Source: Pseudonocardiales bacterium (GTDB taxonomy: Bacteria > Actinomycetota > Actinomycetes > Mycobacteriales > Pseudonocardiaceae). Taken from it: a DNA stretch of 64,000 nucleotides. This document shows, one piece after another, positions 1 through 8,229 of the stretch. Both the position numbers and the translations under genes were made by a program. Location of the stretch: contig JAFAPC010000125.1 in the NCBI GenBank assembly GCA_019247305.1, positions 168,199 through 232,198 of the forward strand, written 5' to 3'. The notes under the pieces were generated by a model. The model was not told the DNA's origin and searched no databases. It was given only the letters and a program-made list of their open reading frames with translations. Every line of letters begins with the position of its first letter. Position 1 is the first letter of the stretch.

Positions 1-777
1 GTCGAGCTGGTGCACAACTTCTCCCTGGTGCACGACGACGTGATGGACGGCGACACCGAACGCCGACACCGTCCCACGGTGTGGGCGGTGTGGGGCACCA
101 CCAGCGCGATCCTGACCGGCGACGCGCTGCTGGCGCTGGCGCAGGAGGTGCTGCTGGAGGGTAGCTCGCCGCACCGGGCTGCCGCCGCCCGGCTGCTCGC
201 CGAAGCCACCCGCCACCTGATCCGCGGCCAGGTGCAGGACGTGGCGTTCGAGCGACGCGGGGATGTCACCGTGGCGGAGTGCCTGGAGATGGTGTCCGGC
301 AAGACCGGTGCGCTGATCACGGCTAGCGCGGCGATCGGCGCGGTGCTGGCCGGCGCTTCGGCCGAGGTGGTGGCGGCGCTGTCCACCTTCGGCGCGCAGC
401 TGGGTATCGCGTTCCAGCTGGTGGATGATTTGCTGGGGATCTGGGGAAATCCGGAGCACACCGGCAAGCCGGTGTTCTCTGACCTGCGCTTGCGCAAGAA
501 GACCCTGCCGGTCACCTACGCGCTCACCCATGGCGGTTCCCCCGGGCGTGAGCTGGCCGACTGGCTCGCCGGATCCGAACCCCCCGGCTCGGACTCCACC
601 GGTGCAGCCCGAGCCGCTGACCTGATTGAAGCTGCCGGAGGGCGGGACTGGGCCGCCACCGAGGCGCAGCACCGCCTGGCGGTTGCCACCCAGGCGCTGG
701 CCGCCGTCCCGATCCCGACCGGTCCGCGCGAAGAACTGATCGCGATCGCCCACTTCATCGTCACGAGGGAAACCTGA
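1..777 (+). CDS. Polyprenyl diphosphate synthase, hopanoid-type (5' truncated by window edge)
   Basis: Class I isoprenoid chain-elongating enzyme, expected to condense IPP with allylic diphosphates to supply the squalene precursor. The frame is open from base 1. The first aspartate-rich motif (DDVMD) lies only about 12 residues in, whereas family members carry it near residue 80-100, so the start is upstream of the window. The second Asp-rich region reads QLVDDLLGIWG, a DDxxG variant of the usual DDxxD. The stop overlaps the ATG of the squalene-hopene cyclase gene (TGATGA), indicating translational coupling. The operon context supports hopanoid precursor supply, but product chain length cannot be read from sequence. 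Confidence 0.88.
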   Translation, partial: VELVHNFSLVHDDVMDGDTERRHRPTVWAVWGTTSAILTGDALLALAQEVLLEGSSPHRAAAARLLAEATRHLIRGQVQDVAFERRGDVTVAECLEMVSGKTGALITASAAIGAVLAGASAEVVAALSTFGAQLGIAFQLVDDLLGIWGNPEHTGKPVFSDLRLRKKTLPVTYALTHGGSPGRELADWLAGSEPPGSDSTGAARAADLIEAAGGRDWAATEAQHRLAVATQALAAVPIPTGPREELIAIAHFIVTRET

Positions 778-2723
778 TGACCCAGACCAGTCCGACCAAA
801 CTTCAGCCGCGTTCGGCGGCCCAGGCCCTGGCTGCCGCCCTCGCGCAGCTGCGCGAGCGACAGCACCCGGCGGGATGGTGGAAGGGGGAGCTGGCCACCA
901 ACGTGACCATGGACGCGGAGGATCTGCTGCTGCGCGAGTTCCTCGGCATCCGCGGCGCCGGCCAGACCGAAGAGGCCGCCCGCTGGATCCGCTCCCAGCA
1001 ACGCGACGACGGCAGCTGGGCGAACTACCACGGTGGCCCGGGTGATCTGTCCACCACCGTCGAGGCGTGGGTGGCGCTGCGCCTGGCGGGCGAGGCACCC
1101 GATGCCCCCCATATGGTGATGGCGGCGCAGTTCGTCCGGGCACGGGGCGGCCTGGAACGCAGCCGGGTATTCACCCGCATCTGGTTGGCTTTGTTTGGGC
1201 TGTGGTCCTGGGACGAGCTGCCCAACCTGCCACCAGAATTGATCTTCTTGCCGTCTTGGTTCCCGCTGAACGTCTACGACTGGGCCTGCTGGGCTCGGCA
1301 GACGATCGTGCCGCTGACCATCGTCTGCACGCTGCGCCCGGTGCGCCCGGTGCCGTTCGGGGTTGACGAGCTGCGCAGCGGTGTCCCCCCGCGACCCCCG
1401 CAGCCGCTGCTGAGCTGGGCCGGGTTCTTCCAGCGGACCGACCGGGTGCTGCACGCCTACGCGCGGCGGCCCCTACGCCTGCTGCGGCAGGCGGCGATGC
1501 GCCGGGCTACGGAGTGGATCCTGGCCCGGCAGGAGGCAGACGGCTGCTGGGGCGGTATCCAGCCACCGTGGGTGTATTCCCTGCTCGCACTGCACCTGCT
1601 GGGTTACTCCCTCGACCACCCCTCGATGCGGGCTGGGATCGCGGGTCTGGAGGGGTTCACCATCCGCGAGCGCACCCCGGACGGGTGGGTGCGGTGGTTG
1701 GAGGCCTGCCAGTCCCCGATCTGGGACACCGGGCTGGCCCTCAACGCGCTGCTCGACGCGGGAGTACCGGCTGATGACCCCGCGCTGGCCCGGGCTGCCG
1801 ACTGGCTGCTCGGAAAGGAAATCCGGGTGTCCGGCGACTGGGCGATCCGCCGGCCAGCCCTCGCTCCAGGCGGCTGGGCCTTCGAGTTCCACAACGAGCG
1901 CTATCCCGACACCGACGACACCGCCGAGGTCGTGCTCGCGCTGCGGCGGCTGCCGCTGGCGGATCGCAGCGCGCTGGATCGCGCGGTGGCCTGGTTGATC
2001 GGCATGCAGTCCCGGGACGGCGGCTGGGGCGCCTTCGACGTGGACAACACCCGCACACTGTGCACCAAGCTGCCGTTCTGTGATTTCGGCGCGGTGATCG
2101 ACCCGCCGACGGCGGATGTGACGGCGCACATCGTCGAGGCGCTGGCCACTGAGGGTCTCACCGCACACCCGGCCTGCCGGCGCGGCGTGCACTGGCTGCT
2201 CGCCGCGCAGGAGACCGACGGGTCCTGGTTCGGACGGTGGGGCGCGAACTACGTCTACGGCACCGGCGCGGCGGTACCGGCGTTGATCGCTGCCGGGGTG
2301 AGCGCCGAGTCCCGGTGCGTGCGGCGGGCGCTGCGGTGGCTGATCGACCACCAGAACGACGACGGCGGGTGGGGCGAGGACCTGCGCTCCTATGTGGACT
2401 CCTCCTGGGCGGGCCGGGGTGAGTCCACGGCCTCGCAGACCGCCTGGGCGTTGCTGGCGCTGCTCGCAGCCGGCGAGCGGGGCGAGCGATCAGAGGCCGG
2501 CGAGCGGTCCCAGGCCGTGGAGCGTGGGGTGCGGTGGCTGTGCGAGCGCCAGCGCGACGACGGGTCCTGGGACGAGCCGCAGTTCACCGGCACCGGATTC
2601 CCGCGCGACTTCTACATTAACTATCACCTTTACCGGCTGGTGTTCCCGATCACCGCGCTGGGCCGGTACCGGCGCGCGGCACCCTCAGCCGGGCCAGAGC
2701 AGTCCCTGCGAGTCGAGCCATGA
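777..2723 (+). CDS. shc: Squalene-hopene cyclase
   Basis: Cyclises squalene to hopene/hopanol at the cytoplasmic membrane. It is 648 aa, normal for the family. The catalytic acid motif DTDDTA is at residues 378-383. QW-type repeats recur (RDDGSW, RDGGWGAFDVDN, TDGSWFGRWGANY, NDDGGWG), and the C-terminus has the TGFPRDFYINYHLYR signature. The ATG overlaps the preceding stop and its own stop overlaps the next ATG (ATGA), so the gene sits in a tightly coupled operon with the prenyl synthase, the nucleosidase-IspH fusion and HpnH. No lesion is visible. Confidence 0.96.
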   Translation: MTQTSPTKLQPRSAAQALAAALAQLRERQHPAGWWKGELATNVTMDAEDLLLREFLGIRGAGQTEEAARWIRSQQRDDGSWANYHGGPGDLSTTVEAWVALRLAGEAPDAPHMVMAAQFVRARGGLERSRVFTRIWLALFGLWSWDELPNLPPELIFLPSWFPLNVYDWACWARQTIVPLTIVCTLRPVRPVPFGVDELRSGVPPRPPQPLLSWAGFFQRTDRVLHAYARRPLRLLRQAAMRRATEWILARQEADGCWGGIQPPWVYSLLALHLLGYSLDHPSMRAGIAGLEGFTIRERTPDGWVRWLEACQSPIWDTGLALNALLDAGVPADDPALARAADWLLGKEIRVSGDWAIRRPALAPGGWAFEFHNERYPDTDDTAEVVLALRRLPLADRSALDRAVAWLIGMQSRDGGWGAFDVDNTRTLCTKLPFCDFGAVIDPPTADVTAHIVEALATEGLTAHPACRRGVHWLLAAQETDGSWFGRWGANYVYGTGAAVPALIAAGVSAESRCVRRALRWLIDHQNDDGGWGEDLRSYVDSSWAGRGESTASQTAWALLALLAAGERGERSEAGERSQAVERGVRWLCERQRDDGSWDEPQFTGTGFPRDFYINYHLYRLVFPITALGRYRRAAPSAGPEQSLRVEP

Positions 2724-4327
2724 GCCGCGCGACGCCGGCCCGGGCGCCTCACGACATCAGCCACGCCGTGCTGTGCACGCCGCTGCGCGTCGAGCAGGCC
2801 GCGCTGTCCCGGGCCGGGCGCAGCATGCGGCTCGTGCACACCGGGATGGGGCCGCGACGTGCGGCCGCTGCCGCCTCGGTGCTCGCCACCAGTGCCGAGG
2901 CGGTCCTGGTCGCGGGCGTCGGTGGTGGTCTGGCTCCACACGTGCACCCGGGCGAGGTGGTGGTGGCCAGCGAGATCCGCGCCGAGAACGCCCCACACCC
3001 GCCGAGTTCGACCCCAGAGCTGGTGGGCCGGGCGGGGAGCGCGCTGCTGTCGAACTCGGCAGCAGGAGGGCGCCTCGCTGGCTGCGCCTTGGGCAGCGTC
3101 GAGGTGCCGTCGGCGCCGTTGCTGGCGGGGGCGCTGCGGCGGCTTGGCTTGAGGGTGCATCTCGGGGCTGTCAGCTCGGTGTCCCGGATCGCCCGGACAC
3201 CGGGCGCCGATGGCGCACTCGCGGTGGACATGGAGTCCGCCCAGCTGGCCACCGTAGGCGTGCCGTTCGCCGTGGTCCGCGCCATCGTGGACACCCCCGC
3301 GCACCCCTTGTGGCGACTCGGCACGCTGCACCGGGGGATGAGCGCGCTGCGGACCCTGCGGGCGTGCCGGCCGGCGTTGGAATGGTGGGCGGGGGCGATC
3401 GGCCCACGGGAGGTCCTGCTCGCCGCGCCGCGGTCGTTCTGCGCGGGGGTGGCCCGGGCAATCGACACCGTGCACCAGGCGTTGCGCCGCTACGGCGCCC
3501 CGGTGTATGTGCGCCGCCAAATCGTGCACAACGCGCATGTAGTGGGGGAGTTGGCGGAGCTGGGCGCGGTGTTCGTCGATGAGGTCGAGCAGGTGCCGGC
3601 CGGGGCCGTCCTGGTGTTCGCCGCGCACGGGGTTTCCCCCGCCGTGCGTCAGGACGCCTACGCCCGCGAGCTCACCGTGATCGACGCCACCTGCCCGCTG
3701 GTGAGCAAGGTGCACACCGAGATCCGCCGCTACGCCCGGCAGGAGAACACGGTGTTCCTCATCGGCCATCCCGATCACGAGGAGGTGCAGGGCAGCCTCG
3801 GCGAGGCACCGCAGGACGTGATCGTAGTGCCTGATGCCGACACCGCCGCCCGAGTTCAGCCGCGCGATCCGTCCCGGGTGGCCTACACCATGCAGACCAC
3901 GCTGGCGGTGGACGAGGCAGAGGAGATCGCCGGCATCCTGCGCGAGCGGTTCCCGGCGCTGAGCGCTCCGCGCACCGATGACATCTGCTACGCCACCACC
4001 AACCGCCAGCGCGCCGTGCGCGCGATCGCCAGCCAGGTGGACCTGGTGCTGGTGGTCGGCTCACCCAACTCGTCCAACTCGGTGCGTCTGGTGGAGGTCG
4101 CGCAGCGGGAAGGCGTGCCGGCGTACCTGGTCGACGACGTCAGTGACATCGATCTTCGCTGGTTGAGGGGCACGAGGAGGCTGGGCATCACCGCGGGCGC
4201 CTCGGCGCCCCCGCATCTGGTGGATCAGATCGTGCACTGCCTCGGTGGCCTCGGTCCGGTCCGGGTGAGCGAATCGCGGCTGGTCGAGGAGGACGTCACC
4301 TTCGCGCTACCCCGAGAGGTGGTCTGA
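2720..4327 (+). CDS. ispH: Fused HpnG-like nucleosidase and IspH (HMBPP reductase)
   Basis: Two enzymes in one 535-aa chain. Residues 1 to about 225 are a nucleoside phosphorylase-like domain with a glycine-rich VAGVGGGLAPHVHPGEVV segment and VDMESAQLA, fitting HpnG, which releases adenine from adenosylhopane. Residues about 228-535 are a complete IspH domain, with the three [4Fe-4S] cysteines at C241 (SFCAGV), C325 (DATCPLV) and C423 (DICYATTN), plus AHGV, GHPDHEEV and SPNSSNS. IspH makes IPP and DMAPP in the MEP pathway. One product therefore links precursor supply with side-chain processing in an operon that also encodes Shc and HpnH. It starts in the shc stop codon. Confidence 0.9.
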   Translation: MSRATPARAPHDISHAVLCTPLRVEQAALSRAGRSMRLVHTGMGPRRAAAAASVLATSAEAVLVAGVGGGLAPHVHPGEVVVASEIRAENAPHPPSSTPELVGRAGSALLSNSAAGGRLAGCALGSVEVPSAPLLAGALRRLGLRVHLGAVSSVSRIARTPGADGALAVDMESAQLATVGVPFAVVRAIVDTPAHPLWRLGTLHRGMSALRTLRACRPALEWWAGAIGPREVLLAAPRSFCAGVARAIDTVHQALRRYGAPVYVRRQIVHNAHVVGELAELGAVFVDEVEQVPAGAVLVFAAHGVSPAVRQDAYARELTVIDATCPLVSKVHTEIRRYARQENTVFLIGHPDHEEVQGSLGEAPQDVIVVPDADTAARVQPRDPSRVAYTMQTTLAVDEAEEIAGILRERFPALSAPRTDDICYATTNRQRAVRAIASQVDLVLVVGSPNSSNSVRLVEVAQREGVPAYLVDDVSDIDLRWLRGTRRLGITAGASAPPHLVDQIVHCLGGLGPVRVSESRLVEEDVTFALPREVV

Positions 4328-4329
4328 GC

Positions 4330-5334
4330 ATGCCTATGCCCCTGCGCCAGTCCCTGAAGCTGGCCGGCTTCCTGCTCAAGCAGAAGCTGTTGCGTCGGGA
4401 GCGCTTCGCCTTGCTCTTGGAGCTGGAGCCGCTGTTCGCGTGCAACCTCAAGTGCGGCGGCTGCGGCAAGATCCAACAACCGGCTGCGCTGCTCAAGCAG
4501 CGGATGCCCGTTGAGCAGGCGATCGCCGCCGTGGAGGAATGCGGCGCGCCGATGGTCTCCATCGCCGGTGGGGAACCGCTGATGCACCCGCAGATCGACG
4601 AGCTGACCCGGCAACTGCTGGCCTGCCGCAAAATTGTTTTCTTGTGTACCAACGCGTTGCTGCTGCCCAAGCACCTGCACAAGTTCGCCCCGCATCCCAA
4701 CTTCGCCTGGATGGTGCACATCGACGGGTTGCGCGAGCGCCACGACGCCTCCGTGCGCCGCTCGGGCGGTTTCGACGCCGCGGTCGAGGCGATCCGCCAA
4801 GCCAAGGACGCCGGTTTCCGGGTGATGACCAACACCACGTTCTTCACTACTGACACTCCGCAGGACGTCATTGAGGTGCTCGACTTTCTCAACGACTCAC
4901 TCGGCGTGGACAATATGCAGATCTCCCCGGCCTACGCCTATGGCAAGGCGCCCGATCAGGAGCACTGGTTGGGTGTGGCCCAGACCCATGAGCTGTTCGC
5001 GAAGGCGTTCGGCGAGGGGCGTCGGCGCCGGTGGCGGCTCAACCACTCCCCGATCTTCCTGGATTTCCTGGAGGGCAAGCGGGAGCTGGCCTGCACCGCG
5101 TGGGGTATCCCGTCGTACTCCCTGCTGGGCTGGCAGCGCCCGTGCTATCTGCTCGACGATGGCTACGCGGCGAGCTACGCCGAGCTGCTGGCGGACACCG
5201 ACTGGTCGGCGTTCGGCCGCGGCCGTGACCCGCGGTGTGCCAACTGCATGGCGCACTGCGGTTACGAGCCCACCGCGGTGATCGCCACCATGGGGTCGCT
5301 GCGGGAATCCCTGCGCGCCGCCGTCGGCGGCTGA
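4330..5334 (+). CDS. hpnH: Adenosyl-hopene transferase HpnH (radical SAM)
   Basis: Radical-SAM enzyme that attaches a 5'-deoxyadenosyl group to hopene, the first step of C35 hopanoid side-chain synthesis. It is 334 aa. The cluster motif CNLKCGGC (CxxxCxxC) is near residue 37, followed by SIAGGEPLMHP, and C-terminal cysteines lie in RCANCMAHCGYEP. It starts 2 nt after the preceding stop, so it is the fourth gene of the hopanoid operon. Its product is the substrate of the HpnG-like domain encoded just upstream. The following gene has its own start region about 70 nt downstream, so this is probably the last hopanoid gene here. Confidence 0.94.
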   Translation: MPMPLRQSLKLAGFLLKQKLLRRERFALLLELEPLFACNLKCGGCGKIQQPAALLKQRMPVEQAIAAVEECGAPMVSIAGGEPLMHPQIDELTRQLLACRKIVFLCTNALLLPKHLHKFAPHPNFAWMVHIDGLRERHDASVRRSGGFDAAVEAIRQAKDAGFRVMTNTTFFTTDTPQDVIEVLDFLNDSLGVDNMQISPAYAYGKAPDQEHWLGVAQTHELFAKAFGEGRRRRWRLNHSPIFLDFLEGKRELACTAWGIPSYSLLGWQRPCYLLDDGYAASYAELLADTDWSAFGRGRDPRCANCMAHCGYEPTAVIATMGSLRESLRAAVGG

Positions 5335-5392
5335 GGACACTGCTCCCCGCGTGGGGCCGCGTGGCCTAGCCGATTTTGTCGGTGTCCGCACC

Positions 5393-5398
5393 TACTCT
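5393..5398 (+). promoter_or_regulatory. Possible -10 element for a leaderless GTG start
   Basis: TACTCT fits the actinobacterial TAnnnT -10 pattern and ends 7 nt before the GTG at 5406. No Shine-Dalgarno sequence precedes that GTG, so leaderless transcription is plausible. No -35 element is recognisable. Confidence 0.35.
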
Positions 5399-5405
5399 GT
5401 GTCAT

Positions 5406-6200
5406 GTGGGTGATAAGAGCTCGATCGAGTGGACCGAGGCCACGTGGAACCCGACGACGGGCTGCGACCGCATCTCCCGGGGCTGCGATCACTGCTATGC
5501 GTTGACGTTGGCGAAGCGGTTGAAGGCGATGGGCAGCGCGAAATACCAGACTGACGGCGACCCGCGGACGTCGGGTCCGGGCTTCGGGGTGGCGGTGCAC
5601 CCGGACACGCTGGACCTGCCGTTGCGCTGGCGGGAACCGCGCATCGTGTTCGTCAACTCGATGAGTGACCTATTCCATGCTCGGGTCCCGGACGAGTTTA
5701 TCCTTCGCGTTTTCGCGGTGATGCACGCGACGCCTCGGCACACCTACCAGGTGCTGACAAAGCGCTCGCTGCGGCTGCGACGCCTCGCGCCCCGCCTGTC
5801 TTGGCCCAACAACGTCTGGATGGGCGTGAGCGTGGAGGACGACGACCACGTGCGTCGGGTTGACGACCTTCGCCACGTGCCGGCGGCTGTGCGCTTCGTC
5901 TCCGCCGAGCCGCTCCTTGGCCCGCTGTCGAGCCTGGACCTTAAGGGCGTCGACTGGCTGATCGCGGGCGGGGAAAGTGGGCACCAGGCTCGCCCGGTGG
6001 ATGCCTTGTGGGTGACGGAGCTGCGGGATGCCTGCGCGGACGCGGAAGTCGCGTTTTTCTTCAAGCAGTGGGGCGGGCGTACGCCTAAGGCGGGCGGCCG
6101 GGATCTGGAGGGCCGGACGTGGGACACCCTGCCGCTGGCGCATTCCCGCTGGCCGCTGGCCAACCAGGCTGAGCGGCCGCAGCATCCCGCTGCCGTGTGA
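5406..6200 (+). CDS. DUF5131 / phage Gp37-Gp68 family three-Cys-motif protein
   Basis: 264 aa from the GTG at 5406, chosen because family members begin with GDKSSIEWTEATWNP; the TTG 30 nt upstream would add residues without homology. Three cysteines, C20, C27 and C30 (GCDRISRGCDHCYA), form the motif that names the family and recall radical-SAM-type metal binding, followed by LTKRS and WMGVSVE. The biochemical role of the family is not established. The next gene encodes TcmP, its usual partner, which supports a conserved two-gene module often seen in phage or accessory DNA. Confidence 0.85.
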   Translation: MGDKSSIEWTEATWNPTTGCDRISRGCDHCYALTLAKRLKAMGSAKYQTDGDPRTSGPGFGVAVHPDTLDLPLRWREPRIVFVNSMSDLFHARVPDEFILRVFAVMHATPRHTYQVLTKRSLRLRRLAPRLSWPNNVWMGVSVEDDDHVRRVDDLRHVPAAVRFVSAEPLLGPLSSLDLKGVDWLIAGGESGHQARPVDALWVTELRDACADAEVAFFFKQWGGRTPKAGGRDLEGRTWDTLPLAHSRWPLANQAERPQHPAAV

Positions 6201-6216
6201 CGGGCGGGCAGGGACG

Positions 6217-7284
6217 GTGGCGGAACGGCCGTGGGGCTTCTGGACCGAGAGCAAGCTCGACATGCTTTCGGCGTACCTGCCGGCTTTCACCACCGCGAGC
6301 AAGAAGGCACCAAGCACGGTCTACCTGGACCTGTTCGCTGGCCAGGCCAAGAACGTCAGTCGGGACACCGGAAGGCCGATCCAAGGTAGTCTGCTGCGCG
6401 CGTTGCAAACCAAGCCACCCTTCACTGTGGTGCGCGGGTTCGAGCTTCAGCACAAACGGGCGCAAAGCCTCCAGGAGGCCTTCCGGGCCGAGTTTCCGAA
6501 CCGTGATGTGGCCGTGCACGCCGGAGACGTGCACGGCGCCCTGCCGTCGGCGCTCGCCGCCCTCGCGGCGTACCGATCGTCACCAACGTTCGCTTTCATC
6601 GACCCGGACGGCGTCGAGGCCCGTTGGGAACTGCTGGAGACGCTGGCCGCGCACAAGGCGCCTCAATCAACGAAGGTCGAACTGTTTCTGCTCCTCACCT
6701 CCCCACAGATTGTGCGAGTCGTCAATAACAGCCTTGATCCACACGACCTAGAACATGCTAAGAAGAAGATCACCGAGCTATTCGGATCGACCGAATGGCA
6801 ACCGATCCTCGACGGGCGCCAGTCGGGTATGCTCGACGCGGAACGTACCCGCGACGAGCTGACCAATCTCATGCGTTGGCGGCTGGAGAAGACGCTAGGC
6901 TACCGTTTTACCCACACTCTGCGCTTGACCAACGTCTCCGGCGCCCCGCTCTACGGCATGATCTTCGCTACCGATCACCCGGTTGGCGATAAGATCATGA
7001 AGTCGGTGTATCAGAAGGCCGCAGAGCGGTTCCCTGAGATGCGGCGGGAGGCGCGCGCCCGCCGCCGAGACCGCAAGGAGCTGGAGTCCGGCTTCAACCC
7101 CCTGTTCACCCATGCGGAGCTGGCCCAAGACGCGCCGTTAGGCGCCCATGAGTCCTATCAACACGCTCCGCCGGTTCCGCCGTATGGCCAGACCGTCCCG
7201 GACCCGGGCTCATTACTTCCGACGCGCGTCGAGTGCCGTGACGGCACCGGATGTGGTGCATCCCCATCGACTGGGACGCGATGA
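6217..7284 (+). CDS. tcmP: Three-Cys-motif partner protein TcmP
   Basis: Partner of the upstream DUF5131 protein. The start is the GTG at 6217, preceded by GGGCAGGGA; the open frame extends further upstream but only as an overlap with the previous gene. The N-terminus WGFWTESKLDMLSAYLPAF and the motif VYLDLFAGQAKN are typical of the family, and DLFAG resembles the first SAM-binding motif of methyltransferases. FAFIDPDGVE follows. The last about 45 residues (after FNPLFTHAELA) look low-complexity and may be read-through into decayed DNA, because a NrdJ fragment follows directly. Function is unknown. Confidence 0.78.
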   Translation: MAERPWGFWTESKLDMLSAYLPAFTTASKKAPSTVYLDLFAGQAKNVSRDTGRPIQGSLLRALQTKPPFTVVRGFELQHKRAQSLQEAFRAEFPNRDVAVHAGDVHGALPSALAALAAYRSSPTFAFIDPDGVEARWELLETLAAHKAPQSTKVELFLLLTSPQIVRVVNNSLDPHDLEHAKKKITELFGSTEWQPILDGRQSGMLDAERTRDELTNLMRWRLEKTLGYRFTHTLRLTNVSGAPLYGMIFATDHPVGDKIMKSVYQKAAERFPEMRREARARRRDRKELESGFNPLFTHAELAQDAPLGAHESYQHAPPVPPYGQTVPDPGSLLPTRVECRDGTGCGASPSTGTR

Positions 7285-7314
7285 CAGACACGGTGCGCAT
7301 CCGGGCATCTGGCG

Positions 7315-7491
7315 ACGGCCGCCGCGGTACAGGCCTGTGTGGACGAGGCGGTGTCCACAACGGTGAACCTACCTGCCACCGCGCGGGCGATCGACGTCTA
7401 CGACACTTACCTATCCGCCTGGGAACTGGCCTGCAAGGGCGTTACCGTCTACGTCGATGGCTCCCGCCAAGTCCAACCCAAGGCGCTGTGA
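7315..7491 (+). pseudogene. C-terminal remnant of class II (B12-dependent) ribonucleotide reductase
   Basis: About 55 codons in the TcmP frame after its stop read AVQACVDEAVSTTVNLPA, AIDVYDTYLSAWELACKGV and TVYVDGSR, then a stop. This resembles the C-terminal part of NrdJ, where a conserved ISKTINLP and AYxLAWELGCKGxTVYRDGSR region occurs. There is no start codon and no upstream catalytic domain, so it is a stranded 3' end left by a deletion or recombination. Confidence 0.65.
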
Positions 7492-7528
7492 CTGGCCAGC
7501 GATTGGTGGATCTCCCCGAGGGTGAGGA

Positions 7529-8050
7529 ATGACTGAGTACGTCTTCGACACCAAGCACGACCGCTACCCGGTGGCGGTCCACGTGATCCTCACCGACGGC
7601 GGTGGGACTGTCGGCTCCGCCGACGGCGGTTGGATTGTCGGCTCCGCCGATGGTGACGGCCGGGTGCTGCTCATGCGCCGCGCCGGCAGCGGGTACGCCG
7701 ATGGGCTGCTCGCCCTGCCGGCCGGCCACGTCGACCTCGGGGAAACTCCCACCCACTGCGCGATTCGGGAGGTCGGCGAGGAACTCGGCATCTCACTCGA
7801 CCCGGGCGAGCTGAACCCGGCCGGGGTGATGTTCCGCCGCTCGCTGGAACCCCGGGTGGATATCTTCTTCACCACCAGCGCCTGGTGCGGCACACCGACG
7901 ATCCGCGAGCCGAACAAGTGCACCCAACTCGTCTGGGCCAACCCCGCCGACCTTCCCGATGACACCCTGGACTTCGTCGGCCAGGCCATCACCGACGCCC
8001 GCCAGGGTCGTCACTTCCACGAGTACGGCTGGGCAAGAGCAGCCGGATGA
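7529..8050 (+). CDS. NUDIX hydrolase with an inserted 27-nt palindromic repeat pair
   Basis: Hydrolyses a nucleoside diphosphate linked to another moiety; the substrate cannot be predicted. It is 173 aa with a perfect Nudix box at residues 66-88: GHVDLGET, then REVGEELGI. A tandem pair of the 27-nt element adds 18 residues (GGTVGSADG then GWIVGSADG) between the first strand (VILTD) and GRVLLMRR, where other Nudix proteins have a short turn. The reading frame is kept. GAGGGTGAGGA precedes the ATG. It sits between a NrdJ fragment and a TgmB fragment, so the neighbourhood gives no pathway. Confidence 0.88.
   Translation: MTEYVFDTKHDRYPVAVHVILTDGGGTVGSADGGWIVGSADGDGRVLLMRRAGSGYADGLLALPAGHVDLGETPTHCAIREVGEELGISLDPGELNPAGVMFRRSLEPRVDIFFTTSAWCGTPTIREPNKCTQLVWANPADLPDDTLDFVGQAITDARQGRHFHEYGWARAAG
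7601..7654 (+). repeat. 27-nt palindromic element, tandem pair (locus A)
   Basis: Units 7601-7627 and 7628-7654. Each has a 9-nt lead, arm GTCGGC, loop TCC, and arm GCCGAC (GCCGAT in the second). They are in frame within the NUDIX gene, encoding G-[GW]-[TI]-VGSADG twice. Confidence 0.92.
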
Positions 8051-8229
8051 ACAATAAACACCGCAGCTGGCCTCACCTATGGTGCGTTCGATGTCATTGT
8101 CACCGCTGACACCGAGGACTATGTCTTTTTAGAGTGTAACGCGGCGGGGCAGTGGGGTGGCTTGCCCAGGAGTGCGGACTGCCCGTCGCCGACGCCATTG
8201 CCGACGAGCTGATCGGAGACGACCGGTGA
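8051..8229 (+). pseudogene. 3' remnant of ATP-grasp RiPP maturase (TgmB-like), frameshifted
   Basis: The frame directly after the NUDIX stop reads LTYGAFDVIVTADTEDYVFL then ECNAAGQWG. After a shift near 8155-8160 (CAGTGGGGTGG appears to lack one G) it continues WLAQECGLPVADAIADELI to a TGA at 8227. This matches the C-terminal end of ATP-grasp peptide maturases that make graspetides (YVFLECNPxGQWGWL). The ATP-grasp core and any precursor peptide gene are gone. The stop overlaps the GTG of the next gene (GTGA), preserving the ancestral tgmB-tgmC junction. Confidence 0.75.

Noticed and set aside
516..1454. Long minus-strand open frame opposite the prenyl synthase and shc genes
   Set aside because: It is an antisense shadow of two well-identified genes; its translation is Arg/Gln/Pro-rich with no motif.
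2630..3778. 382-codon minus-strand frame opposite the nucleosidase-IspH gene
   Set aside because: Antisense shadow typical of high-GC DNA; no domain signature.
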